A DNA stretch of 51,011 nucleotides from Xanthoparmelia taractica (taxonomy: Eukaryota; Ascomycota; Lecanoromycetes; Lecanorales; Parmeliaceae), in the NCBI GenBank assembly GCA_033085395.1, contig JANQBS010000273.1:1-51011 (forward strand). The letters are read 5' to 3'. The notes under the pieces were generated by a model, which saw only the letters and a list, made by a program, of their open reading frames with translations, did no database searches and was not told the DNA's origin. Both the position numbers and the translations under genes were made by a program. Every line of letters starts with the position of its first letter. Positions within the stretch are counted from its first letter, which is position 1. Of this stretch, positions 21,702-32,969 are shown in pieces.

Positions 21702-24700
21702 ATCGCAAAAGGATAACCAGTGCATGTGGGTGGGAGGATTTGCGGAGAGTCAGCGATACGGTCAGTCCGCAATGGAAGTAATCTCTGCATTACGTGGCTC
21801 ACAAAGTCTGAACGTTGTTCGAGCTTAACTTCGCCTCCATAGCGTCTGCAGCTGTAGTCGCGGGGTCTGGGTTAAGTGTCTACTCCCTGGGTCTACCAGA
21901 CTCGAGTTCATTGCGGACTGAGTTGGCATGATTTCCGTTCGCTCTGCCGAACCTAGATGTCCCCTGGCTATACACCAGACTGTTCAATCCTGCACCATCG
22001 CAGAAGTGGGTTCACTGTGTGCCAAGCATTAGCTGTATAGCGATGCAAATAACATGCGCCTTGTTGCTTTCAGTGCCATGTACGCCACTTCAGGGATTAA
22101 TAAAACCCCTGCTCAAGTCCAAGTGCTAGCCAGGTCCCGTATTCATGGGATTTTCAAAATGCACAGACAGTGTATACTTTGCGGTTGAAACATGACAAGG
22201 TCATGACTGACGAACCTTGCACACATTCGATTTTCGTGGATCTTGCGTTCGCGAGATATTCCACGAATATTCCCTTCCAATAAAGATACACACGAAGAGA
22301 AAGATCGATGCCAATTGTCTACTGAAGCTGAAGATCCTAGCAGCTCCAGGATGTATTCGCTAAAATTGTTAGAGCCGCAGTAGGCGGGATATATAAATGC
22401 ACCAATACCGTCCTAGGTCTTCGCAGTATGGTCCACTGGCGAACTTGTCATTGTAAGTTGTATATTTTGTGTAATTACTCTTGCTGATTCTCTCAGCTTC
22501 TACGGTGGAACCTGCTATAATTATCGTCGCGGGCCTACTTACTCACTTTCCGTCCTTTCAATGTGCTATACAAATAGCAAACTGGTGCTGTCACGAATAG
22601 TACCCCGAAGAAGTCGAGTCTTTCAATGGGACACCAACTTGGGCATCTCTTCACAGGGTCCCAAGAGCCCGCGAATCAGATTTCAATAGACCATTATTAA
22701 TCAAAACGTCGGACTCGGGCGAGTATGACAGCATGGAGAACAAGATCCTCCCCTCCCACAGGATTTGCAAGACGTACCATGTCAACATCAGCCATGCCAC
22801 ACCGATTATTCTGCTACCCTAGGCAACGATCCAGTGACCAGACTAGCTCGACTGAAACGTCATGACGGAGAGCGAGCAATGGCCGGCGAAAATGAAGGAT
22901 TGTTCTTCCTTTTTTCTTTGTACGTAAGTTGTACCCTATCGTTATTATATCAGAGGCTGGAAAGATAATGTCATAGAAAGCGGTCAGAAGGAAGTGGAAG
23001 TACTTGTAGGTATATGACCTGCCAAGTATTACCTATGGGTACTAAACAGTGCCATCTGTCGTAGTAGGCCATGAAAAACGGCCGTGCTAACAGCCCGACA
23101 GATTTGAGGGCCGGGATATTTTCCAGGTCGCATGAACCACTGCAAGTCTGCAATGCAGGGTGGCTCGAATCACCATGCATCAAGGAGGCCGAAGCTTAAT
23201 AATCCCCAGGACAGTAACCCGGGTAACATGCCACTCATTTCTTATCAATCAGCAGCAAAAAATTCCACTTTATATGCACACTTCAAACGGTATCCACACT
23301 CGCTTTCCAGACTCGCTAGCTATCGCGGTTGCCGCGCTTTTTCTCTCATTTCCCAACTGTGTTGTTCGTTTCATTCACTTGAAAAAAGTCACTCTCATTC
23401 AGCCAATAACCGCGCAGCAAAGGGTCAGCAGGGATGTAGTGTCCGCCTCGTGGCAAGCAATCTCACACCGGTCTTGTGATACACCATGTCACAACCGGTA
23501 AGTCGAAGGAATCGAGTTTTCTTGTGAGCGGCGCCGACAATTAACCGCTCCAACCCGTAAGCCGCAAATGTAAAGATGCCCTGCAGGGTGCTTAGTGCGA
23601 TCTTGGGAATAATGCGGGGAAAGAATCATCTGTGCATTCTCTTTGGCCACGTCACTTCATTCCGTCGACGCAGAGATATCCACTTCACCGCTGTCTGTCC
23701 GCTTTTTCTTTTTGCGCAAAGAATGATTGGACTGCCGGAGCATGGGGTGATTGGCAATTCTAGCCTTGTGTTACTTCCCCGCAAAGTCAATGTTGGGGGC
23801 GGGGTGTCACGACGATGCATGTTCGTCAGTCAACGGTCTTGGGTCGCATACGCCTCCTTAATGGAGGCAATGGAAACGGACATGTTTAACAGTCAGCTTA
23901 GTGATAGTCAGAGCTCGTTGATTGCAAGGAGAGCATTTTCCAGCAGCATTAACCAAAGGCGAGTGATAGCAGTGACATCTGAGGGAGGAATTCGGCCGAA
24001 ACCGAGTGACCCACACCTAGTCTGGCAAATCTTTGTATGCGTGTGCCACACCCCCTTGCTTGGGCCGAAGAATGCACCATTGCGATTTTATCGTCAAGGA
24101 AGCAGAGGAGGCAGATGGTACTCTAACCCCACTGTCCTCCTATCATCGCGCTGGAAAATGGGCGGATTTAGGTACTGTGCATTGCGCCCGCAGCAAAGCA
24201 AATCCTAGCCTTGAGCATCAGTGGCAACGCCTTGCAGATTTGAAAATGCGTTTTGAAATTCCCCGCTGGGATCTCGTGGCTGCATAGCCGTCGGTGGCTA
24301 TGTTTTGCAGGTGTGAATCCCCATTCCCATTCCCCCCCTTGAGTCTCGTGCCCAAGAGCCGTCAGCGGCGCTCCATTCCAGTTGTGAATGTAGCCCTATG
24401 CCGGCCACGACATGGGTCGCGTGGCCCTCAAATCACAATATAATAGATGGATAAGCATTCGCAACTCCCACCTGGGCCTCGTGCATACAAGGCCGCCGAC
24501 CAATAAGGCAGGGGAGTCTCTACTGCCGTCATCAACCTTACACCTTCCTTACACCCTCACGGACCATGGACGATTCATGTGATGGGTGTAGGTGCCGTAC
24601 GCCGCCGACAGGATGTTCGGTGTGGAAGAGCTAGTGAAAGGACTCAGTTCTCCTCTCCAGTCTTCTCTTTATAATGCAGATAATTTGACTCTGCATCAGC

Positions 24701-24734
24701 ACTGAAGTTTTCTAGCCGTCTCAAGCTGTCCACA

Positions 24735-26600
24735 ATGCATTTCTCCAGCATTCTCTCAACCACGGCGGCAGTGTTGCACCTGCTTGGGAAGACGCAAGCC
24801 AAGGCAGTCTTCGCGCATTATATGGTAGTTTCCAGCAAGCTCTCTTTGTATATGACCATGCTCACTTTCAATTGAAAGGTCGGTACTGTGAATGAAGCCC
24901 ATGCACAGCAAGATATCGATGACGCAATAGCCATTGGGTAAGTCAATCCTCTCTTCAGGTCAAGAAGTTCATCTTCCACCTGGGCTTGGACCAAACGAGC
25001 CCGTCCGTCACTCGGGTTCACAAACATGGTCTGACACAACCGTATAGACTTGACGGCTTCGCGCTCAACATTGGCGATCCAACCCAGTCATACGTCTCTT
25101 CGACACTTGAAAATCTGTTCAACTATGCGTCCGGAAAATCCTTCAAGATGTTTGTCAGCATGGATCTCGCCGCATCAGGCGCAGCCTGCAATGCAGGGCG
25201 TTCCTGCTGCAACGGGGTAAGCTTTTCCAACCGTCACACATATCTCATGGTGTTTCTTTAGCAAAAACTTAACCGGTTCTCAGCCGAATGACTATCAGAG
25301 CATCTTCTCGGAGTGGCTCGGCAACAAGGCATACTACCTAGGCCCCAACGGCTTGCCCATGATATCGACCTTCTCATCTGGCGGCTTCACCATCGATACC
25401 TTCAACAGTAAGTCCTTTTCCTCCTGTTCGAGACCTACTACCCATGCTGATGTATCTAAGCATGGAAGACATCATTAAACAACAAGTTGTATTTTGTTCC
25501 TATGTTTGATGAGACGGCTGGCTACTACGACGCAGCTGATGGAGTGAGTATCCCAGCATCATGTGTAACCTCTCCTCTTTATTAAACATGGGTACAGTGG
25601 TGGTCATATTGGGGCGGCCTCGTCGACGGCCTTTTCAGCTGGGAGGCTGCGTGGCCTGCAGTTGGGGACGGGAGTAGTTCCTCCTGCGGCAGCATGTCTC
25701 CTGACATGCCTGTCATAACCGGCGCCTCAGATCACTCAAAGAGCTACATGGTTGGTGAGTAGCACTATGTTTTCTAGTAGCATCGCTAACAGCTTCGCAG
25801 CGCTAAGCTCACTCCAATACAAGGATGCTGTAAGACACGCCCAAGATATCGAATGCGAATGATTGCTGACTACTCCAAAAGTACGGTACGAACTTGTACC
25901 GTCCCGGCGCGCTCAACCTGCCCGTCCGTATGAACAACATTCTCGGCATGGCATCTTCGTTTGAATTCGTCGAGATAATCACCTGGGTAAAGCCCACCCC
26001 ATCCACCCCATTCCCAAACCAGCTAACAAGCCTTGCCAGAACGACGGACCAGAAAGCCACTACATCGGCAACGTATGGGCCGAGTCATCCGACGCATCCG
26101 TAAAGTACTGCGAGCCTCAAGGCAACTTCCCGCACACGGCCTGGCAACCGCTCGTAAAATCCTTCATCAGCGCGTACAAAGCCGGCGGCAGCATGGCGCC
26201 GCCCTCGGGCGCCACAGCCATCGGATCGATGTGGTACAAAACGATCTTGCAAAGCGCGTCCTGCAGCGGCGCCACCGAACCTAATGGCTGGAGCACCGGC
26301 AGCGACTCGCTCAACTGGGCTGTCGTTCTACCGTCCGGCTCATCCGGTATGAAAGTCCGCGCGACGAGTAACGGCGCCGTCATCTCAACCGTGAACGTGA
26401 ATCCAGGGTTGAATTTTGGATCGCCTACAGGAGTGCAAGCCGGGGCGCAGCTGCTCGAGCTGCTGGATTCGTCCGGGAAAGTTGTCATGAGCGCGACGGG
26501 CGGGGGCTGCGTTTCCTCGGGCTGCCCGGCAGGTATTTACAATATGAACTATGTGGTGGTTGGATTGAGTACGGGTAGCAGCAGCGCGACTTGCAGCTGA
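24735..26600 (+). CDS. GH71 alpha-1,3-glucanase (mutanase), secreted
   Basis: Nine exons join in frame to 458 residues: 24735-24824, 24879-24937, 25048-25216, 25284-25407, 25461-25543, 25598-25754, 25801-25829, 25882-25986 and 26040-26600. GH71 enzymes hydrolyse alpha-1,3-glucan of the fungal cell wall. Residues 1-22 (MHFSSILSTTAAVLHLLGKTQA) form a signal peptide. Family words follow in order: KAVFAHYMVGTVN, LDGFALNIGDP, FKMFVSMDLAASG, YQSIFSEWLGNKAYY, YFVPMFDE, WWSYWGGLVDGLFSWEAAWP and ITWNDGPESHYIG. The C-terminal 110 residues form the beta-rich domain common behind GH71 catalytic domains. It ends SSSATCS without a GPI signal. All introns are 46-110 nt with consensus ends, so the gene looks intact. 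Likely roles are wall remodelling, autolysis or attack on other fungi. Confidence 0.9.
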
Positions 26601-26638
26601 GGGTGAGCAAAGGGGGTGCGTAAGCTTTGAGGGATTAC

Positions 26639-26750
26639 TGCATGCGATATGATTTACGATTGTGACGAAATGCATGCGAAATGGTGCACGATTGGTTATG
26701 AGATGCATGCGAGAAGTTGTATGATTGGGACGAATTGCGTGCATGGACGG
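26639..26750 (+). repeat. Imperfect 33-bp minisatellite, about four units
   Basis: TGCATGCGA occurs at 26639, 26671 and 26704, with a variant TGCGTGCATGG near 26736, so spacing is 32-33 bp. The array lies just after the GH71 stop codon, probably in its 3' UTR or terminator. Because 33 is a multiple of three, a plus frame from 26649 reads as an 11-residue repeat with EMHAK/EMHAR, but there is no other sign of a gene. Confidence 0.6.
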
Positions 26751-29298
26751 GGAGACTGTATCATGACACGAAACTGCATGCTTGAAACGGGGGACCTGTA
26801 CAAAACAAGGAGGAGAAAGAAAAATTGCATGCATAAGCGTAGCAAATGTCATCATGAGCCAAGAAAAAATACGAAAATGACAAAAGAAACGAAAAAAAAA
26901 GAGAGCATCTAGAACCTCAAAGCTTCCAGCTAGAAAATAACACCACACGCCCAACCCCGCAAATACTCCCCAGAAGTACCTTCTACAGACCTTCAATCAC
27001 TCGCCAGCTCGGCCGGTTCCGCACTCCTTATTCATCAACTCCGCACACGATGACTCACCGCTCGACCTCATACCTTCATTCCTTTCCCCACCGCCCCTCA
27101 GACGCACGTCACCAGACCACCATCACACATACCGCCTACACCGCCCTAAGAGACATTGTGCATATCGCTCTGGTCCTCCACAGCTAGTACAAGAACGGTA
27201 TATGCTTTAGAGCACAAGATAGTATCATCTCGGCATGATGGGTCCTTCCAGTCAGTTAGGCGTCCAGCCAGATATTGATCATCAGATCACAAGAGCCATG
27301 AGCATCTTAAGATGCTATTCCATAACCGGGAAACGCAACAAGGCGGTCCAGCTGACGACTCCCCGGTAGTTTCGGATTGCCGAACCGCCGACAACCTGGT
27401 ATTTGGGTGCCTCTACATACGGAGATGTACCGAAATCTACACATCTCCCGCGAGCCAAGCTCTGTGGGGTCTGCAAGTGTGACGTACATAGAGTGACGGT
27501 ACGAGAAGCACATCTGTACGCATCGGCTCAAGAGGATGGTGCTTCTTTCCCCACGGAGGCGAAAGTGAGGCGATTCGCTATTCAAAATCAAACACTCCGA
27601 GCCCCTCACAAAGGGGCTATATGCCTGCTTCCCAATGTAGTCGAGTGCATAACTCCACTAAAGCTGCAGAAGAGCAAGACGTCACCCCGTCACGGCCACC
27701 CAGAGAGCCAAATGAGCCAGGAAACATACTTACATCGCAGCTCAAGAATGCTAGACAGCTTATTAAGGGAACCACTGCAGCTCTGTGCACCAATTCAACC
27801 GCAACACCGGACGATACCTATAGGCCGACACACCATCTTTCTCGGACCCCTCGTTGCCGCTACGCACTCCTTTCACTCAGATATTATGCCCCTACCGCCT
27901 ATGCGGTTCACGAATGAAAGCAAAGGTCCTACAACCCAGCCCATAACGCACAATACCACCAACATATATCTCTGTGCGGAAACCCAACACCCAGACAAGC
28001 GGATACGATAGCCGACAAACATCAACCTTACACTCTCTAACCCTCAATACACGAACATATGCCTCTACTCCGAGTCCAGAGGAATAGAATTACGGACCAT
28101 GCAAACCACGAAGCGCTTTACGCACGCCACACGGACGGACCGTCAACTACCCTCTCATCTCCATTAGCCAACATCTTCCAATGCCGTTATCCTGTCCAAG
28201 TAACGATCTTGAGACCCCAAAAAGGTTAACGCTGCTGTTTTTCTCAACCTGCAGGCTCGAGTGCGCAGGCGAGAGCCGATATCATTATAGGGGTTAATTC
28301 ATCTTATATCCCCTAGAGTGTCGTGTTTATCATGTAAATACCCATCGGTTCTACGGCTTCGAAAATCATGATACCTAGAGATTTAAAGCTTCAGGATGAA
28401 GTTGCTGCTCCCATTCATTCATTAAAGCATATGCACTGGACCAGGTAGAAATATGAAGTTATAGTTGAGCCAGCCCCAACGTCAGGGCCAGGAGCCTACA
28501 GACCTCGATAGGTCCTACGGGACGTGCCTCGGCGCCTAGGAACTCCCATACCTATCAGCAGCATAGTTCTACAGTAATAGTCTAGACACCTAGATAGATA
28601 CAAGCGTGAGCGAGCGAGACAGAATAAAACTATGAATCTAGAAGAACTCGAATAAAAGTCCATCTACTGACAGAGAGGTCCATATATGTACAGCTCGTCA
28701 TAACACGTATTCTCTGTATGCGTGCAACTACCTGGAACAGCGGCTAAATTTTGCGATTCAATAACACACAGTTCCACTGTTGCGATTTTCTTTTTTCATG
28801 CATTGATATCTGTAGTAGAGGATAGAGCCTCCATCTACCATCCTATCACAGATGTGTTTTCAAGGGGCCTTATTCGATTATCATGGGTTGTGACGTGCAT
28901 CATGAGTACTTTTCACAGCTCAGATGACTACTGTATGGTCGAAAGGGGTGTTGAGAGGTACCAATGACATCTTAGATGCTACATCTTTGAAGGCGAGCTT
29001 CTATCGACTAAGAATATTTCATAGCACCTTCATTTTCTGGTCATAATAGGGCATTAATGGGATACAGTAATAGCCCTGATGAATTCGATTCTGGGTTTGA
29101 AGACAGGTCGATAACATCATTTTGCTCGCATCTGGATTAAGTATCCAGAAATATAATATCTTGAACCTCAACTCTATATCCAGAGCATCGTGAAGGCATT
29201 ATCGGTATAGCTAGCCTTGGCAGATAGTCCTTCATGGCGCATCAAGTTGGTGAAAATAGAGCTTCTATTCACGCTGTCAAGATTAGGACTGCAAGATG
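26751..29298. other. Intergenic region without a recognisable gene
   Basis: About 2.5 kb. Two overlapping plus frames (27403-28011, 202 codons; 27621-27917, 98 codons) have no family features and a composition rich in T, H, P and R typical of spurious frames. I see no RNA gene or repeat. Confidence 0.4.
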
Positions 29299-29950
29299 TC
29301 AACTAAGGTTATCGATAATTGCATCAGTGAGCAGAGAAGTCCGGACAGCAGCTGTAGCAGATTGTAGACTCTCGGGGTTCGCTAAGAATGTAACAATAGA
29401 TAGAGCGTTCATGGCATCCACAAGCTCCTGTGGGGCAAAGCTGAAAGTTTGACTGGTATAAGGTGACGACGAGCCGGTCCTATACCCAGTTGCGGTAATG
29501 TTGCAAGGAGCGGCGATTTAGACGACCCCTTGGCCACTCCGTGCAGCGCAGCCGTAACAGACGCTATGTTGTCTTGGAGCCTGAGTATTGCACCAACAAT
29601 GTGGGTGGTGTTGAAGATACGGTGATAGCAAGAGCAACATTTGGCTTCTAGTGAGAAATAGCGCCGGCGGTAAACTCATTGAGCTTTCCAAGTGAGGCGA
29701 CACTAAAGCTCTTGTATGAGATTCCTTTGTAGATTTCCATGGTTGTAACGAGCCCCTTTACAGAGACTGTAGCCAGCCCATTGTACTGCGATATAATAGC
29801 TAAATGCATAACGAAAGATCTTGAGGCCCACGGAGGCCTCGAAAGACACACTAGTGGCCAAGCACAAGATGACTAGGAGTATAATAACAAAAGCGTGGAG
29901 GCTGATAAGAATCATAGCTGGTGGAGAAAGCTGCGGGTTTAAGTTCAACT
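29299..29950 (-). pseudogene. Coding-like remnant of an unrecognised gene
   Basis: Three minus-strand stretches in different frames have coding character: GISYKSFSVASLGKLNEFTA (about 29650-29740), LRLQDNIASVTAALHGVA with SPLLATLPQLGIG (about 29490-29620), and SFAPQELVDAMNALSIV with NPESLQSATAAVRTSLLTDA ending in TGA at 29299-29301. TAG codons interrupt the first frame, and I found no consistent splice joins. The likely product was helical and alanine/leucine-rich. Family is unknown. Confidence 0.35.
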
Positions 29951-30071
29951 CTATATTGTGGAGGTAAGTGAATCTTTGGGTATTGGTGGGACTGAAGAGA
30001 AGTAGAAGAGCATTCGGGTCTTCCTCGCGCTTTCATGCTGCAACGTCGATATTAAAAAAACGCTCTAGTGC

Positions 30072-30478
30072 CATAACGACCTTGAGCATGCCACGTTTGA
30101 GTCTGAATTGGTCCATCGAGTGGATGGGATGCCCAACAAAGTTACATGGGCGGCGTATGGTGTAGATGATTTCCCCGAAGATGCGGCATTGGTGTCCTCA
30201 GCGAGAGTCGGAGACCTTTCGTGATGTCATACAGTTTCCTTAAGGCAAACAATCCTGAGCACCGTGGAGCAGGGCTTATCACGTCTAAGGCCCAAGAAGG
30301 CATGCACTGGGGTAGTAGAATTCAAACGTGAGTGAGACACCTAGATACAGTCAATAAGTATCTGCTGACCCACTCCAAGAAGAGTTTCCCTGTTAGATAT
30401 TTGAGGGGGCAAGATCAGGCGGCTCACTGCCCCAGCGTTATCTTCGATCAGGTTTTGACAGCCTTATGTGCCCAGTGA
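30072..30478 (+). pseudogene. Coding-like remnant, plus strand
   Basis: One frame reads HNDLEHATFESELVHRVDGM and VTWAAYGVDDFPEDAALV, with a TAG just before it and a TGA after VGDLS. A second frame from the ATG at 30224 reads MSYSFLKANNPEHRGAGLI before stopping. The two do not join cleanly. No family is recognised. The run of coding-like words with stops suggests a broken gene. Confidence 0.3.
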
Positions 30479-31350
30479 AATGGACGTTCCAACGACTGAG
30501 CAGATTCGAGATGACAAGGAGTTATCAAAAATTACAGCGGGAACATGTCTTCTGTCCGCTCGGTCAAGGCTATTTGAAAGGTTGAAGAAATGTGCTGGTG
30601 AAACTATGGTCTGTCGTACAGCGCTTGTCCGCCTTTCGCCATAATACCTCGCGCCTTTGCGAAATAGTTGTAGTAGGACACGATTATAAGCACGTTACAT
30701 CGGTCTAATTGTGGATGGAAGCTGCACGATACTCACTCAAGGCCGCCAGAAGACGTCATATAACTTGTTCTCTCTAAGCGTCCAGTCTCAGCCATCAGAA
30801 TCTCCGAGGAGGTGTAGATTCATGATGCCGCTTGCCGACTTTTCGTCCGAGCATCTCCAATAGGTATGGCACGTAATGGTGATTCATTGTGTACTCCTTG
30901 GGACTGTCTTGAATGAGCGGTAAGACTTGACCGTATGCGTTGTGGAATGTGGGAATATCTGGAATGTAGTAATGAGTCCTTCTATACCCGTGTTCTTTAC
31001 CAGTTCTTATCAAGGCTTCATGTGTGTGATACGCTGATCCACACAGGAAAAAGCCCGCCTTGAATTGCACTTAATCGCAAGTTTGAAAATATAACTGATA
31101 TCATGTGGACGAACCATGAATTAGTCAATTAAATAATAGTGGGAAGCAATAGACTAATTTGTATAATCCAATAAAGTGACAACTTCCGTAAAAACTTTTC
31201 GAAGAGAAAGCTGCAAGGTTGCTAGACAACAATATCGCCATCCACTATGCCAAGCAAACAAATGACTAAATATATTCCTTGGGTTACAAACTAAGCAATT
31301 ATTGAGATATCTTCACATCTTACCTTAACGGGACACGAGCATCCAATCTC
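30479..31350. other. Intergenic region without a recognisable gene
   Basis: I see one 91-codon minus frame at 30795-31070 containing HYYIPDIPTFHNAYGQVLP and HHYVPYLLEMLGRKVGKRH. It starts with an ATG but matches nothing I know. Nothing else stands out. Confidence 0.3.
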
Positions 31351-31959
31351 CTATCCATCAGACAAAACCTCAATCTTCAGCAAAACAAGCTCGCCCTGTA
31401 CCAAAAGTCTCCCCGGGCAGTTCAACAAGGCGAAAAGTTCACTGCGTGATCGAAGAAAGACCAAGCCAGCTCGACAAGCAATATACTTCTTGTCCTTCGT
31501 TTTCCTTTCAAGATCCAGGGTCCAATGGTGCTTGAAAGCGCGATGAGATTGCGGCAGAGTCCCTGGTCGGCTATAACTGACGATAGCCGACAGCCACTAT
31601 TTTTATACAGGATCGGCTGAACCACAGCTGACTGCTGAGACAGGAGCACCATGAAAAGACATCGCGGAAACCTGTGGAAATATTACTGGCAAGTATGATC
31701 CGAATTCTCCGAAGCAAGGCTTACTCCAAGGTGTGGCAGTACGGCACGTGGGGGACAGGGTCCTAGTATCGAGATTCCAAACAGCACCATCGTTTGAGAA
31801 GCCCAATACCTCAGTCATGGTCCGGTCCAGTCTCCGTCCTGATGAGAGGGTGATTTCACGCATACAGACAGATGTGCGGATACGTATGTTATACAAAGTT
31901 AGAGTAATTTCTACCAATAATACCCATAGGTTCTTTCTCAGTTCTTGTACTATGGGCAT
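31351..31959 (-). CDS. Possible gene or remnant of unknown function
   Basis: The 3' part has a clearly coding-like frame, RPGTLPQSHRAFKHHWTL then YIACRAGLVFLRSRSELFAL and CPGRLLVQGELVLLKIEV, ending TAG at 31351-31353. Upstream another frame gives MTEVLGFSNDGAVWNLDT and TRTLSPTCRTATPWSK, starting from an ATG at 31957-31959 or an internal one. Joining the two needs an intron near 31600 that I cannot place with confidence. No family is recognised. Confidence 0.3.
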
Positions 31960-32044
31960 TTCCAGTCAATCCAGCTTTCAAAGCCGCCTCGAGAGCTTCA
32001 GGAACCTTGACCACACGCATACATAGTTACAGTCTACAAACATC

Positions 32045-32665
32045 ATGTACTTACCCACTCTCCTCCACGTTCCCATTTTTCTAACCATGCTTCTCCCCAC
32101 CTCCGCCTCCCCTCTATCCAGCCCAGACAGCAACCCCGCAATCACAAACACCCCCTCCCCTATCCTACAACCTCGCACCCTGGGCCTACACCGCGACACC
32201 CTCGGCACGAGCGACCGCTTCACCATGGGCCCCTTCAAAGTATACATGCTCAAAAGCATCGCCCTAATCCCCCTCAACATCGCCGCCCACGAAATGTCCG
32301 ACTTCTTCACCGTCGTCGCCCAAGCAGGCCACGTGCAAAAGCTCGCGGGCCGGATAACATCGCACTACGACTTCGGCTTCGGCGCCATCAAGATGTTTCT
32401 GAAGACGATGCCCGCGACGGCGGACGCGGTGGCGCCGCCTTTGGACTAGGATCTTGTGATGTGGATTGGGTCGCAGCTGACGGAGATGACGAATCTGGGG
32501 TGGACGGAGCATTTCGCGGCGGTGATTGTGGATCCGGCGACCAAGGTGCAGACGTTTGTGACGCTGCAGGTGATATCGGCGGGGTTGGCGACGATTTGGT
32601 TTTTGGATCCCCAGACTGGTCGGCCGATGGTCCCGGCGATAGATTATTTTAACCCTAATAGATAA
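32045..32665 (+). pseudogene. Secreted protein of unknown family, interrupted by an in-frame TAG
   Basis: An ATG-started frame of 134 codons has a signal peptide (MYLPTLLHVPIFLTMLLPTSAS), a low-complexity S/P/T stretch, then GRITSHYDFGFGAIKMFLKT. It stops at a TAG (32447-32449). The same frame continues at once with DLVMWIGSQLTEMTNLGWTE and FAAVIVDPATKVQTFVTLQV and closes with FNPNR and TAG at 32663-32665. Both halves are GC-rich at third positions and plainly one protein of about 206 residues. No intron can remove the stop in frame (the only AG-ending candidate is 21 nt). The TAG could be a former CAG changed by one C-to-T step at CpA, the RIP-preferred context. Translational readthrough is the alternative. 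The family is not recognised. Confidence 0.6.
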
Positions 32666-32969
32666 TTACGATGTATAGCGGAGTGGGCTTAAAGGGTGGC
32701 TGTCAGATGGTACGCATAACCCGAGCTCTTCATCAGTACGATCTTAAGGGCTATTGTAAGCTCATAATTCGTTACTGCATTTGCTGTCTATCTCGTTATG
32801 GACCAATGACAACTAAAGCCGCGAGAAAAATCTCTAGGGACTTCAGAACTACCAAGACCCTAGTAAGCAAACAAAGAAAGATCTCCAGATGATAGTGGTA
32901 GTCTGTGCTCTCAGCAAAGAACGCTCTGCCTCGCCTGACATTATGATAAGACACAACAAGTCATCAGAT

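Larger units (their letters stand above)
16314..24734. other. Gene-poor 8.4-kb region of balanced base composition
   Basis: No recognisable gene was found. The larger open frames (17881-18408 plus, 175 codons; 23576-24208 plus, 210 codons; 19324-19686 minus, 120 codons) lack family features and compete with overlapping frames on the other strand. A run 19765-20052 (plus) contains HTRIVGGTDI, reminiscent of a trypsin activation site, but no HAS triad follows. CT-rich promoter-like DNA lies at 20985-21100. A TATA-like TTTATAATG at about 24668 belongs to the GH71 gene. Unlike the flanking blocks the composition is not RIP-like, so this is not simply more repeat DNA. Confidence 0.45.

Noticed and set aside
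23576..24208. 210-codon plus-strand frame
   Set aside because: No family features or signal, many R, S and C residues, other frames open on both strands, and no good start context.
27403..28011. 202-codon plus-strand frame
   Set aside because: The composition is low in hydrophobic core residues, there is no motif, and it overlaps another equally open frame.
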